Shown one piece after another: positions 53,974 to 63,652 of a DNA stretch of 64,000 nucleotides. Each line of letters starts with the position of its first letter. Positions within the stretch are counted from its first letter, which is position 1. The notes beneath the pieces were generated by a model. That model was given only the letters and a program-made list of their open reading frames with translations. It was not told where the DNA came from and did no database searches. Origin of the DNA: Gemmatimonas groenlandica (GTDB taxonomy: Bacteria > Gemmatimonadota > Gemmatimonadetes > Gemmatimonadales > Gemmatimonadaceae); assembly GCF_013004105.1 (NCBI RefSeq), contig NZ_CP053085.1, positions 2,170,001 through 2,234,000 on the forward strand, in the 5' to 3' direction. The translations under genes were made by a program, and so were the position numbers.

Positions 53974-56900
53974 TCACAGTCCGAGCTCCAGCATGAACGT
54001 GAACGTCTTGAAGATCGGATACGTGAAGTAGTCGACGCGATACGCGAACGGGTTGGAACCGCCACCCGAGACGTCTGGATCGTAGCCGGAATACTTGGTG
54101 GAGGTGAACAGGTTACGACCGACGATGCCAAGGCGCGCCGTGCGTCCATCACCCATGCCCACACGCTTCACGAGAGACGCCGGCAGTTCGTAGTTCACGG
54201 CGAGTTCGCGCAGGCGCACGTAGCTGCCGCTTTCCACGAAGTAGTCGTTGGCGTCGAAATTGTTGTAGAACGTCGCGTAGTACGTGGTCGGCTTCTTCTC
54301 GACTTCCGGCTTGCCGCGCTGGTCGAACGCGGGATCGCGCTGGTCGAAGAACGGCCACTGACGCGTGTAGTTGTAGATGTCGCCGCCCTGCACCCAGTTC
54401 ACCACCGCCGTGACCGAGAACTTCTTCCAGTTCATCTGGGTGTTGAAGTTCAGATTGAAGTCGGGGTTCACGTCGCCGATCTGGAACAGCGTGTTGCCGG
54501 TGGCGTCGGCGAACTTGAGCGGACGCTCGTTGCCGGTGCGGTAGGCGGTCTTGGCGACGTAGTAGCCTTCTTCGTTCTGCACGTAGTCGGCGGCCGTGCC
54601 GGACAGACGCTTCGACGCGATCATTTCGTTGACCTGATCGGCGCTGCGGAGCCACTTGCTGCCGTACACGATGCCGAAGGGCTGACCCGAGGCGAGACGG
54701 AAGATGGTGGTGTTCGCCACCGGTCCGACGAGGTACGGCGGCACGTCGAGGCTGCGCACGACCTGGCGGGTGCGGTCACCCGCGATGTTCACGCGCCACA
54801 GGAAATCCTTCTTGCTGGCCAGCACCGCGCCGAGCAGCACCTCGTGCGTCTTGCCGCCGAGCGAGCCGGCATTGAGCCACTGCGACTGGAAGCCCGTCGC
54901 GGCCGATACCGGCACGTTCAGGATCTGGTCGTCGGTGATCTTGCTGGAGTAGCTGTACTCGAACGTGAAGTTCTTGAGGAAGTTCACGTTGAGGCCGGCT
55001 TCGATTTCACGAGAGAACGCCGGACGCAGATCCGGGTTGCCGAGCGTGATCTTGACCGGGCTGCCACCCTGAATGGCGAACTGCTCGTACTGCGCGTCGA
55101 ACACCGGGCGGAGTCCCGCCTCGCCGTACGACATGCGGAGCTTGAATTCGTCGACACCGGGGAGCTTGATATCTTCCGAAACGCGATAGGCACCCGAGAG
55201 ACGCTTGAACAGCTTCGAGCGCTGGTCGGCGCCGAACAGCGAGGACTCGTCGCGACGAATGAGACCGTCGACGATGAACTTGTCCTTGATGTCGAACGTC
55301 GTGATCGCGAAGAAGTTCTGGTTACGGATGGGCTGCGTGTACGAGCCCGGGATGATGGGGCTCTCGGGATCGCGCGAGGCGGCCGAGAACTCGGTCACGC
55401 GCGGCACCGTGAGCGACGACGCGAAGATGCTGGTGCCGGTGTTGTTCTGGTCTTCGTATACCCACGCCAGCTTGGTGGTGTTCGTGAACCAGGACATCGC
55501 CTTGGTGGCCGTCAGCGTGCTGCCGAGGTTGTAGGCCTTCGTCTGATCGACGTTGCTGGAGATGTTGCCCTTACTGACCGTACCCGTGGAGCCGATGTAG
55601 CCGAGCGGCGTGTACGAGCGCAACTCACGCGAGCCGCGGTCGAAGTTCGTGTTGGCTTCGTACGTGAGCCACTGGAACGGGCGGTAGCGCACCTTGAGCG
55701 TGCCCGTGAAGCGGTTGCGGTCATTCAGGTTCTGAATGTTCGACCAGTTGTACAGCGGATTCGTCACGTTACCCGATGCCGGCGTCTGGCGGATGGCGGC
55801 CTTGTACGGCGTGCCGTTCGGGTTGTTCTCCAACAGGTTGATGTTCGGTTCGAGGAAGCGGAGTCCGAAGAACGCATCGCCCGAGCTGTCGTCAGCGGCA
55901 TCGGCCTTCGACTGGCCGAAGAAGGCACCCGTCTGCAGGTCGAGCTTCGGGTGCAGTTCGAGATCGAGGTTCATGCGGAAGTTCTGGCGGTTGTAGCCGC
56001 TCAGCAGATTCGCGATGCCCTGATCCTTCGAGTTCTGAAAGGAGGCGTTGAAGTTCGACTTCTCGTTGCGCTGGCCGACCGAGATGTAGTTCGTCATGAA
56101 CTGGCCCGAGCGGAACACTTCGCCCAGCTGGTCGTAGACCACCGGGTACGAGTTGTCGGAGATCCGGTCGTCTTCCTGAACGCGGTTGCCGTTGGCATCG
56201 CGCGCGAACTCGCCCGTGGCCGTGACCTTGTACGGGTGCGAGAAGTTGTTCGGGATCGTCTTGCGGAGGTCGTTGCTGCCGATCTCGTTGCGCACCGTCA
56301 CGCTGGTCTGACCGGACGCGAGTGCAGCACCGCGCTTCGTGAAGATCTGCACGACACCGTTGGCGGCGTCAGAACCATACAGCGAGCTCGCGGCCGCGCC
56401 CTTGATGACTTCGATGCGCTCGATGTCTTCCGAGTTGATGTCGGCGAGCGAGAGGCGCGAGATCGTGCCATCGACGATGATGAGCGGATCCTGACTACCC
56501 GTGAGCGACGTCGGACCGCGGAGACGGATGCGCGGCGCGGAGCCGGGCTCGCCGTTCACGGCCGTCACACTGGCACCGGCCACGCGTCCGCTGAGTGCGC
56601 CAAGCGGAGAGGAGGCCGGCGCTTCCTTGATCTGCGCATTGTCGACCGCCGCCACCGCGAACGTGGTTTTCTTCTGCGACGTCGCTTCTGACACGCCGGT
56701 CGTGACGACGGCATCGAGGTTGAGCACGTCCTTTTCGAGCTCGAAGTTCTGCTCGCTCCGACCAGCCGCCAGCGTGATCGATCGACGGATCGGACGATAG
56801 CCGATGGTGCGAGCGAGCAGGCTGACCGGTCGACTGGCGCGCGCGGGGTCGACGGTGAAGGAGAAGCGCCCTTGCTGGTCGGTGACGGCGCCGGCCGACA

Positions 56901-57057
56901 GCTCCGTAATGCCGACCTGGGTGCCACCCAACGGCTGGCCGTTCGAGGTGACGCGACCGGTGATGGTCATCGTCGCCTGCGCTTGCGCGGCGTCGGGTTT
57001 CAGTAAGAAGATCAATGAGGCGGCGGCGGCGAGAATCCGCCGCGAGACGTGATGCAT
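53974..57057 (-). CDS. SusC/RagA family TonB-linked outer-membrane protein
   Basis: A 1027-residue receptor. The start ATG 57057 has AGGAG five bases upstream; the frame up to 57129 would add 24 residues before the signal. Signal peptide ends AQAQ; a carboxypeptidase-regulatory domain follows (MTITGRVTSNGQPLGGTQVGI), then the SusC-type plug (VAGASVTAVNGEPGSAPRIRLR, DPLIIVDGTISRLSLADIN, DIERIEVIKGAAASSLYGSDAANGVVQI) and a long barrel ending FKTFTFMLELGL. It imports its ligand with the SusD lipoprotein encoded just downstream. No STN domain. Confidence 0.95.
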   Translation of the reverse strand: MHHVSRRILAAAASLIFLLKPDAAQAQATMTITGRVTSNGQPLGGTQVGITELSAGAVTDQQGRFSFTVDPARASRPVSLLARTIGYRPIRRSITLAAGRSEQNFELEKDVLNLDAVVTTGVSEATSQKKTTFAVAAVDNAQIKEAPASSPLGALSGRVAGASVTAVNGEPGSAPRIRLRGPTSLTGSQDPLIIVDGTISRLSLADINSEDIERIEVIKGAAASSLYGSDAANGVVQIFTKRGAALASGQTSVTVRNEIGSNDLRKTIPNNFSHPYKVTATGEFARDANGNRVQEDDRISDNSYPVVYDQLGEVFRSGQFMTNYISVGQRNEKSNFNASFQNSKDQGIANLLSGYNRQNFRMNLDLELHPKLDLQTGAFFGQSKADAADDSSGDAFFGLRFLEPNINLLENNPNGTPYKAAIRQTPASGNVTNPLYNWSNIQNLNDRNRFTGTLKVRYRPFQWLTYEANTNFDRGSRELRSYTPLGYIGSTGTVSKGNISSNVDQTKAYNLGSTLTATKAMSWFTNTTKLAWVYEDQNNTGTSIFASSLTVPRVTEFSAASRDPESPIIPGSYTQPIRNQNFFAITTFDIKDKFIVDGLIRRDESSLFGADQRSKLFKRLSGAYRVSEDIKLPGVDEFKLRMSYGEAGLRPVFDAQYEQFAIQGGSPVKITLGNPDLRPAFSREIEAGLNVNFLKNFTFEYSYSSKITDDQILNVPVSAATGFQSQWLNAGSLGGKTHEVLLGAVLASKKDFLWRVNIAGDRTRQVVRSLDVPPYLVGPVANTTIFRLASGQPFGIVYGSKWLRSADQVNEMIASKRLSGTAADYVQNEEGYYVAKTAYRTGNERPLKFADATGNTLFQIGDVNPDFNLNFNTQMNWKKFSVTAVVNWVQGGDIYNYTRQWPFFDQRDPAFDQRGKPEVEKKPTTYYATFYNNFDANDYFVESGSYVRLRELAVNYELPASLVKRVGMGDGRTARLGIVGRNLFTSTKYSGYDPDVSGGGSNPFAYRVDYFTYPIFKTFTFMLELGL

Positions 57058-57233
57058 TCGTGCTCCTGGCCTTGGGAGTTCGTCCCGGTGGAGTGCGGCT
57101 TGTCGCAGGTACAAGCCGTCTGGAACCATGGTGCTATGTTAACCACGAACGTCACACTCTCGTCACTGTTTGTCGACCCTTTTGTGGGACCAAGTGTATA
57201 AACGTGGTTCGACTCCCCAATCTGGGACCAACT
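57058..57233. promoter_or_regulatory. Divergent promoter region with 9-base direct repeat
   Basis: This 176-base gap separates the divergent SusC and plug-domain genes. It contains a TATAAA at 57197-57202 facing the plug-domain gene, with only a poorly spaced TTGTCG (57170-57175) as possible -35, and a direct repeat TGGGACCAA at 57185-57193 and 57223-57231. No hairpin stands out. Confidence 0.45.
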
Positions 57234-58064
57234 ATGTCGGCTTTACGACCTGCATCTGACGGCGAAGATTTACGGCAGAGTTCGCCGCGCCTCGGGTGGG
57301 TAATCACGTGCTGCGCGGTGTTCGCCCTCTTGGCGCAGCCGGTCGTCGCGCAGAGCGGCAGTCAGGCGGCGACCCTCCGTGGCCGGATCCTCGACGCCGT
57401 CTCCGGCGCACCGCTGGTTGGTGCGACCGTGGCGGCGACCACGACCGGCGCGAGCGTGCAGACGGACTCAGCCGGTCGCTACCGCATCGAGGGCCTCAAG
57501 GTCGGCATTCATCGCTTTCTCGTCAGCGCCGCGGGCTACAATCGGGGCTCGGTCACCTTGGCCTTCGCTCAGCGGGAGGTGATGGAGCGCGATCTCGAGC
57601 TCGATCCCGTTGGGCGTGCGCTCTCTGCCGAGGACAGCGCCAAGGCGCAGGTGCTGCCTACGGTGCCCGTCACGGCGCCAATGTCGGCCGGACGGCGGTT
57701 CGACGACTTCGAGCGGCGACGTACTACCGGTCGCGGGCAGTACCTCACCCGCACGCAGCTCGAAGAGGGACACTTCAGCACGCTGCAGGATGCTATGCGC
57801 CCGCTGCGTGGCGTGCGGTATTCCTGTGCCGGATCGACCTGCTTGGTGTCGATGGCGCGCGCGCCGCTGGGGTGCTCGCCTGATTACGTGGTGGACGAGC
57901 GCGTGGACAACATGTTCGGCCCACTGGTGCCGGTGCGCGACATTCAAGCCATCGAGGTCTACACCGGCGCGAGCGATGTGCCGGGCGAGTTTGCCGGTAC
58001 CAACGCCGGTTGCGGCGTGATCGTCATCTGGACCACCAACGGGCGTGCGCCGAAACGGAAGTAG
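57234..58064 (+). CDS. Carboxypeptidase-regulatory plus TonB plug-like protein without barrel
   Basis: A 276-residue exported protein starting at ATG 57234. After a hydrophobic signal segment (ITCCAVFALLAQPVVAQ), residues about 47-120 are a carboxypeptidase-regulatory-like domain (LRGRILDAVSGAPLVGATVAA, RYRIEGLKVGIHRFLVSAAGY). The remainder resembles a TonB plug (RGQYLTRTQLEEGHFSTLQDA, then PDYVVDERVDN, IQAIEVYTGASDVPGEFAG) and ends in CGVIVIWTTNGRAPKRK with paired cysteines. There is no beta-barrel: this is a complete short family, not a truncated receptor, as the CGVIVIW ending recurs in this bacterial group. Its role may be ligand binding at the outer membrane. Confidence 0.85.
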   Translation: MSALRPASDGEDLRQSSPRLGWVITCCAVFALLAQPVVAQSGSQAATLRGRILDAVSGAPLVGATVAATTTGASVQTDSAGRYRIEGLKVGIHRFLVSAAGYNRGSVTLAFAQREVMERDLELDPVGRALSAEDSAKAQVLPTVPVTAPMSAGRRFDDFERRRTTGRGQYLTRTQLEEGHFSTLQDAMRPLRGVRYSCAGSTCLVSMARAPLGCSPDYVVDERVDNMFGPLVPVRDIQAIEVYTGASDVPGEFAGTNAGCGVIVIWTTNGRAPKRK

Positions 58065-58065
58065 C

Positions 58066-59217
58066 GTGCGGCGCCGGGCAACGGCGCTCGTTGCCGCACT
58101 GATCACGGGGAGCATCGCCGCCGTCGCTCCCGTGTCGGCGCAGCGTACCGCACCGGCGCCGGCGAGCCCTGCTGCCGCCCCCGACAGCCTCGGCATCGAT
58201 CAGTTTGCCGCCCTCGTGCGTCGGCTCTCCGACAGCGGTGGCTATTTCGACACCGACAACCTGATCTCGAACGAGTCGAGCTATCTGCACCCGCTCACCA
58301 CACTCGAGCGTCTGGGCGTGCGCGGTGGCGCCTACATCGGCGTGGGTCCAGATCAGAACTTCAGTGTGATCGCGCGCGTGAATCCGTCGATCGTATTCAT
58401 TACCGACATCCGACGCGACAACCTGCTGCACCACCTGCTGTACAAGGCGCTCTTCGAGCAGGCGCGCAACCGCACGGAATACGTGGCCCGCTGGCTCGGG
58501 CGCTCGGTACCGGCCAACATCGACCAACTGCGCGACCAACCCATCGACTCCATTGTCGCATGGACGGCGCGCACGCCAGCCACGCCGGCCAGCGCCGATG
58601 CCGCCGTGCGTGATGTCCGCACGCGCGTGATGCGATACGGCCTCGCCCTGTCGAGCGGAGAGCTGGCCACGATCGAACGGTTTCATCGCACGTTCATCGC
58701 GCAGGGGCCGGCGTTGCGCTTCACCAGCACCGGACGCGCACCGCGCGACTACTATCCCACGCTCGGGCAATTGATGACCGAGCGGGATCTGACGGGACGA
58801 CAAGCGAGCTATCTGGCGAGCGATCGACAGTTCCAGATCGTGAAGTCCCTCGAGCGTCGCAACCTGATCATTCCGGTGGTGGGCGATCTGTCCGGCCCGA
58901 ACACGTTGCCGCGCATCGGCGCCGTGCTGCGCGAGCGCGCGGAATCACTTTCGGTGCTGTACGCCTCGAACGTCGAGGACTACCTCATTCGCGACGGTCG
59001 CTTCGCCGCCTACGCCGCGTACCTCGGGCGCCTGCCGCGTCGCGCCAACAGCGTGATCATCCGCAGCTGGTTCGGCGGTCCCGGATCACATCCAGCGTCG
59101 GTGCCCGGCTACTACACGACGCAGCTCGTGCAAACCGTTGCCTCGTTCGCGGCCGACAGCACGGTGCCCCGTGTACGGAGCTATCGCGAACTCGTGCAGC
59201 GAACGTGGGAGCGGTAG
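58066..59217 (+). CDS. LIC_10091-like exported protein of unknown function
   Basis: A 383-residue protein. I use the GTG at 58066, just after the previous stop and with GGAAG at 58057-58061; a GTG at 58045 would overlap. Signal peptide about 1-25 (ending VSAQ). The segment ISNESSYLHPLTTLERLGVRGGAYIGVGPDQNFSVIARV, in two parts here (ISNESSYLHPL; LGVRGGAYIGVGPDQNF), with NPSIVFITDIRRDNLLHHLL after it, is strongly conserved in a family I know as LIC_10091-like. The fold resembles a class I methyltransferase but function is not known. A SWFGGPGSHP motif lies near the C terminus. Confidence 0.82.
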   Translation: MRRRATALVAALITGSIAAVAPVSAQRTAPAPASPAAAPDSLGIDQFAALVRRLSDSGGYFDTDNLISNESSYLHPLTTLERLGVRGGAYIGVGPDQNFSVIARVNPSIVFITDIRRDNLLHHLLYKALFEQARNRTEYVARWLGRSVPANIDQLRDQPIDSIVAWTARTPATPASADAAVRDVRTRVMRYGLALSSGELATIERFHRTFIAQGPALRFTSTGRAPRDYYPTLGQLMTERDLTGRQASYLASDRQFQIVKSLERRNLIIPVVGDLSGPNTLPRIGAVLRERAESLSVLYASNVEDYLIRDGRFAAYAAYLGRLPRRANSVIIRSWFGGPGSHPASVPGYYTTQLVQTVASFAADSTVPRVRSYRELVQRTWER

Positions 59218-59405
59218 GACCGCACGTGTCGTACGCTGCATGATTTTACCTTCACAGCATCCCGAAGAGTCCGTTACATGTTGCCGATCTCAGCGTTGAG
59301 CCAGGCGAGCATCGTATACCCCAATCTTGCGATTCCGAATATTTCACGTAGCGTCTAAAGCTTCGCTCCCTCAGTTCGCCCACCTGTGGATGCAGAGGAG
59401 AATTT
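59218..59405. promoter_or_regulatory. Intergenic region upstream of the lipoprotein gene
   Basis: A 188-base, locally AT-richer gap that must contain the promoter of the next gene. An AGGAG at 59396-59400 with a five-base spacer is a strong ribosome-binding site for ATG 59406. No clear -35/-10 pair was assigned. Confidence 0.45.
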
Positions 59406-60056
59406 ATGACGACCCGCACTCGATCCGCGGCGCACTGGTTTTTCTTGGTAGGCGCCGCACTCTCGTTCACCGCGTCGTGTTCACCGGCGGATCCGGCGGC
59501 GCCGAGCGTGGATGACGCCGCATCGGCCACCGACGTTGCGCCGGCTGCTTCGCGCCTCGGTGCCGACGTGTCCAAGTCGCTTGCATCACTACGTAGCGCC
59601 ACGGCGGCCTTTCACGACGTGAACGCAGCCATCGCGGCTGGATACGCAAGCCCCTCAGGAATTCCCTGCGTAGAGAGTCCAGAAGGCACGATGGGCGTGC
59701 ATGTCGTGAAGGCATCGCTACTGGATCAGGCAGTGAGACCGAACGAACCGGAACTCCTGCTCTACCTACCGAAAGCCAACGGTGGCTTCAAGCTCGTCGG
59801 CGTCGAATATCTGGTGCCAGTGCTCGTGCGCAACCTTACGACCGGGGCCGTGTCTCCCTGGTTTGAAATGACTCCGTGGGGCGCCAGCTACGCGGTGGTT
59901 ACACCGCGGCCATCAGTCTTCGGCGAGGCGTTCGAGGGTCCCATGCCAGGCCATGAACCTGGGATGCCGTGGCACTACGACAAGCATGTGTGGCTCTGGA
60001 ACACGAATCCCAGTGGGATGTTCAGCCAGTGGAATCCATCGATTGCCTGCCCCTGA
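59406..60056 (+). CDS. Predicted lipoprotein of unknown function
   Basis: A 216-residue predicted lipoprotein (lipobox TASC, C25). After an Ala/Asp-rich linker, the folded part holds a pattern I have seen in other uncharacterised exported proteins: FHDVNAAIAAGYASPSGIPCV, GTMGVHVVKASLLD, NEPELLLYLPKANGGFKLVGVEY and a histidine-rich C-terminal end PGHEPGMPWHYDKHVWLWNTNPSG. The histidines and the two late cysteines could bind metal, but this is a guess. The start is fixed by AGGAG at 59396-59400. It stands alone, ending before a strong hairpin. Confidence 0.78.
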   Translation: MTTRTRSAAHWFFLVGAALSFTASCSPADPAAPSVDDAASATDVAPAASRLGADVSKSLASLRSATAAFHDVNAAIAAGYASPSGIPCVESPEGTMGVHVVKASLLDQAVRPNEPELLLYLPKANGGFKLVGVEYLVPVLVRNLTTGAVSPWFEMTPWGASYAVVTPRPSVFGEAFEGPMPGHEPGMPWHYDKHVWLWNTNPSGMFSQWNPSIACP

Positions 60057-60116
60057 CGCACGATGTCTTTTAATCGCGACGTGAGCGCGGCAACGTCTTC
60101 ACGCACGCAGGAACAG

Positions 60117-60147
60117 CGGTCGTCGTGAGCAGGACTCACGGCGACCG
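60117..60147. terminator. Strong hairpin terminator between convergent genes
   Basis: The arms CGGTCGTCGTGAG (60117-60129) and CTCACGGCGACCG (60135-60147) form a 13-base stem with one wobble pair and a five-base loop (CAGGA). It lies between the lipoprotein gene and the convergent MATE gene. No T run follows on either side. Confidence 0.78.
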
Positions 60148-60183
60148 TTGAGCCTTCGTCGAGCACTCTACAAACACATCAAG

Positions 60184-61614
60184 TCACCGAAGGCTCGAGG
60201 TTGTGTTCGTCACCTCGATCGTCTTCCACTTCCCCTGCTCGAAGCGCCATACACTGAGCGCACAGCGGAGCGCGTGGCCCAGCACGATCGCCAACCAGAT
60301 GTCGCGGGGCTGCAGCGGTCGCGTGGCCTGCAGCGCTGTGAGCATGCCGATCGGCAGCGCGAACTGCGACACCAGCGTGATGAACAGCGGACTGCGTGTA
60401 TCGCCCGTGCCCTGTAGTCCACCGGTAAAGGTGAGCGCCACGGTGATGAACAAGCCAGACACACTCAGATAGGCCAGCAGCTCGGTGCCGATGCGCACGG
60501 TGTCGGGCTGCGTGAGGCCGAACAGTCCGAGCAGCATGCCCGGAATCGCGAGAAACAGGCTGCCCACCACCACCGCGATACCGAGTCCCATGCGCGCCGC
60601 TTGCCACACCGCCTGCCGGCTGCGCTCCGGTTGTCGTGCACCGAGATTCTGCCCCGCAATGGCCGCGGCAGCGCCCATGAGGCCTACCGAGGTCCAGGTG
60701 ACCAGGGAGAACAACTGTGAGTATCCGACGGCGTACGACGCCTGCGCTTCGGCACTCATGCTCGTGGCGCCGATAAAACGCAGCAGCATCACGCCGGCGA
60801 CGTTCATCGCGATGCCCTGCAATCCCGTCGGCAATCCAAAGCGAAACAGCGCGCGGATGATCTCCCAATCGGGCTTCCAGCTCACGTGGCGGAAGTCGAT
60901 CACCCAGCTGCCGTTGAACAACTTGTAGATGGCGAAGGCGCCCACGATGCCACTCGACAACACCGTGCCCATCGCGGCCCCGCGTGTGCCAAACGCCGGT
61001 ACGGGCCCGAAGCCGCGAATGAAGAGCACATTGAACACGATATTGCCGATGGTGACGGCGAGACCAAGCTTAAGCGGCGTGCGCGAGTCACCGGCGGAGC
61101 GCAGTGCCCCACCCAGCATGAAGAACAGCATCATGCCAAAGCCGAACACGAACATGATGCGCAGGAACGGCAGCGACTCCTTGAGCACCGCCGGCGTGGC
61201 GTTCACGAGCCCGAGCAACCAGGGCGCGGCGAAGTAGCCGATGGGCGCCAATACGCCGACGGACAGCACCACGGCCAGCAAGAAGGCCTGCGACGCGGCG
61301 CGGTTCACACCGGCTTCGTCACCGGCGCCAGCGAAGCGCGCGATGAGCACACCCATACCGCTGAACAACGACGCTAGAAAGACCATCACCACGAGAAAGA
61401 TCTGCAGACCTACCCCAATACCCGCGTTTCCAGCGAAGCCCACAAAGTGACCGACCATGGCATGGTCGATCATCCCCTGCAGCCCGCCGATCATATTCTG
61501 CAACACGGTCGGCCAGGCCATTCGCCACATAGCCGGGCCGATCGGTCCATCAATGATGGACCGATCCAGCTTTCGTGCGGACGCGGTGGGATTAGCCAAC
61601 GAGCGCCGGCTCAC
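60184..61614 (-). CDS. MATE family efflux transporter
   Basis: A 476-residue inner-membrane protein with about 12 transmembrane helices in two homologous halves. The first MATE motif is visible at PTVLQNMIGGLQGMIDHAMVGHFVG and later IGVGLQIFLVVMVFLASLF, and the second half begins near FRFGLPTGLQGIAMNVAGVMLLRFIG. MATE proteins export cationic drugs, metabolites or dyes using a Na+ or H+ gradient. The start overlaps the paaZ stop by 23 bases, so it is coupled to the phenylacetate genes and may export a pathway by-product. Substrate unknown. Confidence 0.92.
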   Translation of the reverse strand: MSRRSLANPTASARKLDRSIIDGPIGPAMWRMAWPTVLQNMIGGLQGMIDHAMVGHFVGFAGNAGIGVGLQIFLVVMVFLASLFSGMGVLIARFAGAGDEAGVNRAASQAFLLAVVLSVGVLAPIGYFAAPWLLGLVNATPAVLKESLPFLRIMFVFGFGMMLFFMLGGALRSAGDSRTPLKLGLAVTIGNIVFNVLFIRGFGPVPAFGTRGAAMGTVLSSGIVGAFAIYKLFNGSWVIDFRHVSWKPDWEIIRALFRFGLPTGLQGIAMNVAGVMLLRFIGATSMSAEAQASYAVGYSQLFSLVTWTSVGLMGAAAAIAGQNLGARQPERSRQAVWQAARMGLGIAVVVGSLFLAIPGMLLGLFGLTQPDTVRIGTELLAYLSVSGLFITVALTFTGGLQGTGDTRSPLFITLVSQFALPIGMLTALQATRPLQPRDIWLAIVLGHALRCALSVWRFEQGKWKTIEVTNTTSSLR

Positions 61615-63652
61615 TCCGGCGCACCAGCGTGAGAATCGAGTACACCGCGACCGCCTCGTTGTCCTGATTCATGACTTCCACGTCCCACTCCACGACGCCT
61701 TGCGGAATGGTGCCTTCCGGCGTGTCCTTCGCGGTCTTCTGCTTGACCGTGAGACGCACATGAATGGTGTCGCCCGGATACACCGGCTTGGTGAAGCGCA
61801 GCTTCTCCATCCCGTAGTTCGCAAGCACGGGGCCCAACGACGGCTCCACGAACAATCCGGCCGCCGCCGACACGATGAAGTAGCCGTGCGCGACCCGGCC
61901 TTCGAACACGCCGTTGCTGCGCGCGTCATCGTCGTTCATGTGCGCGTAGAACGTATCGCCGCTGAGATCGGCGAACGCTTCGATATCACCCAGCGTGATC
62001 GTACGTGACTTCGTGATCAGCGTGTCACCGATCTCGAGCTCGTCGAACGTCTTGCGGAACGGATGCACGGCGTCGGTGTGCTCCTCGGCGCCCTTCGTCC
62101 ATTCGCGCGTGATCGCCGTGATCATGCTCGGGCTGCCCTGCAACGCCACACGCTGCATGTAGTGCGTCACGCCACGCGCGCCGCCCATTTCTTCGCCGCC
62201 GCCCGCGCGGCCAGGCCCGCCGTGGACCAGCTGCGGCAGTGGCGATCCATGGCCCGTGCTCTCCTTCGCACTCGTGCGATCGAGCACGAGCATGCGGCCG
62301 TGAAAGGCCGCCGTTCCGAGAATGACATCGCGCGCCACCTTCGGATCGGCCGTGACCAGCGAGCCGACCAGCGAGCCCTTGCCCAGCCGCGCCAACTGCA
62401 CCGCCTCTTCGATCGAGTGATACGGCATGACCGTGTTCACTGGACCGAACGCTTCGATATCGTGCGCTTCGAGGCGCGTGAGTGGATTGTCGCACACCAT
62501 CAGCATCGGCGCGAAGAACGCGCCTTTCTCGCGATCGGCACCGACTACGTCGAAGTCGCCACCACCGAACACCAGTTCCGCGCCGTGGCGGATCATCTCG
62601 GCGGCTGATCGCACCGCGTTCACCTGCGCGCGACTGGCCAGCGGTCCCATGCGAACGCCTTCCGCCGTCGGGGCGCCGATGGTCGTGGAGGCGAGGCGCT
62701 TCGAGAGCGCCTTGATCACGTCTTCTTCGAGACCGGCGGGCACGATCGAGCGACGGATGGCGGTGCACTTCTGCCCCGCCTTCGTGGTCATCTCGCGCGT
62801 GACTTCCTTGATGAACAGATCGAACTCTTCGGTACCCGGCACGGCATCAGGGCCGAGAATGGAGCAGTTGAGCGAGTCGGCTTCCATGTTGAAGCGCACG
62901 GAATTCTTCACCACCGCCGCGCCACTCTTGAGCTTTTGGCCAGTAGCCGCCGACCCGGTAAACGCCACGACGTCCTGCTCTTCGAGATGATCGAGCATGT
63001 CGCCGGCACTGCCGCACACCAGCTGAATCGCGCCATCGGGAAGAATGCCCGTGTCGACGATCGTGCGGAACACCGCCTCGGCGAGATGACTGCCGGCCGT
63101 GGCCGGCTTCACGATGCACGGCACACCAGCCAACAGCGCAGGGGCGAGCTTCTCGAGCATGCCCCACACCGGGAAGTTGAACGCGTTGATGTGCACGGCC
63201 ACGCCCTCGATGGGCACCAGAATGTGCCGGCCCACGAACGTGCCGTTCTTCGACAGCGGCTCGGTGGGGCCTTCCACGTGGAAGCACTCGTTGGGAAACT
63301 CGCGACGTCCGCGGCTGGAATACGCGAAGAAGGTGCCAATGCCACCCTCGATGTCCACCCACGAATCGGTCTTCGTGGCGCCGGTGAGATACGACAGCGC
63401 GTAGAAGTCATCCTTGCGCTCCATCAGCACCTTGGCGATCGCCTTCAGCATCGCCGCGCGCTGATGGAACGTGAGCGCACGCATCTTCGGGCCGCCCACC
63501 GAGCGGGCATAGTGCATCATCGCCTTGAAGTCGAGGCCGTCGCTGGACGTCTCACCGATCTTCTCACCGGTCACCGCGTCGAAGAGGTCGGCCTTGCGGC
63601 CGGTGCCTTCGACCCACTGACCCATCGCATAGTTCTTGAGCATGTACATCAC
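61592..63652 (-). CDS. paaZ: Bifunctional oxepin-CoA hydrolase/3-oxo-5,6-dehydrosuberyl-CoA semialdehyde dehydrogenase PaaZ
   Basis: A 686-residue fusion closely resembling E. coli PaaZ throughout. Residues 1-520 are an aldehyde dehydrogenase domain with E257 (NMEADSLN) and nucleophile C296 (GQKCTAIRR), and NADP-site motifs such as [20 protein letters not shown]. Residues 525-686 are a MaoC-like hydratase with SGDTFYAHM (D566, H571) and [17 protein letters not shown]. It opens the ring of oxepin-CoA and oxidises the resulting semialdehyde in phenylacetate breakdown. The start is GTG at 63652, overlapping the paaY stop (GTGA); ATGs at 63649 and 63643 are alternatives. No paaABCDE, paaK or paaG is in the window. 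Confidence 0.95.
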   Translation of the reverse strand: MMYMLKNYAMGQWVEGTGRKADLFDAVTGEKIGETSSDGLDFKAMMHYARSVGGPKMRALTFHQRAAMLKAIAKVLMERKDDFYALSYLTGATKTDSWVDIEGGIGTFFAYSSRGRREFPNECFHVEGPTEPLSKNGTFVGRHILVPIEGVAVHINAFNFPVWGMLEKLAPALLAGVPCIVKPATAGSHLAEAVFRTIVDTGILPDGAIQLVCGSAGDMLDHLEEQDVVAFTGSAATGQKLKSGAAVVKNSVRFNMEADSLNCSILGPDAVPGTEEFDLFIKEVTREMTTKAGQKCTAIRRSIVPAGLEEDVIKALSKRLASTTIGAPTAEGVRMGPLASRAQVNAVRSAAEMIRHGAELVFGGGDFDVVGADREKGAFFAPMLMVCDNPLTRLEAHDIEAFGPVNTVMPYHSIEEAVQLARLGKGSLVGSLVTADPKVARDVILGTAAFHGRMLVLDRTSAKESTGHGSPLPQLVHGGPGRAGGGEEMGGARGVTHYMQRVALQGSPSMITAITREWTKGAEEHTDAVHPFRKTFDELEIGDTLITKSRTITLGDIEAFADLSGDTFYAHMNDDDARSNGVFEGRVAHGYFIVSAAAGLFVEPSLGPVLANYGMEKLRFTKPVYPGDTIHVRLTVKQKTAKDTPEGTIPQGVVEWDVEVMNQDNEAVAVYSILTLVRRSEPALVG

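Noticed and set aside
54844-56691. 615-residue plus-strand frame
   Set aside because: Opposite the SusC gene and rich in Arg/Val/Glu repeats produced by codon bias; no recognisable domain.
57170-57202. Sigma-70 promoter TTGTCG ... TATAAA
   Set aside because: The spacer is 21 bases, too long for a normal promoter, so only the TATAAA is noted.
57203-57222. tRNA-like GGTTCGACTCCC sequence
   Set aside because: It resembles a T-loop, but the flanking stem does not pair and no acceptor or anticodon arm can be folded around it.
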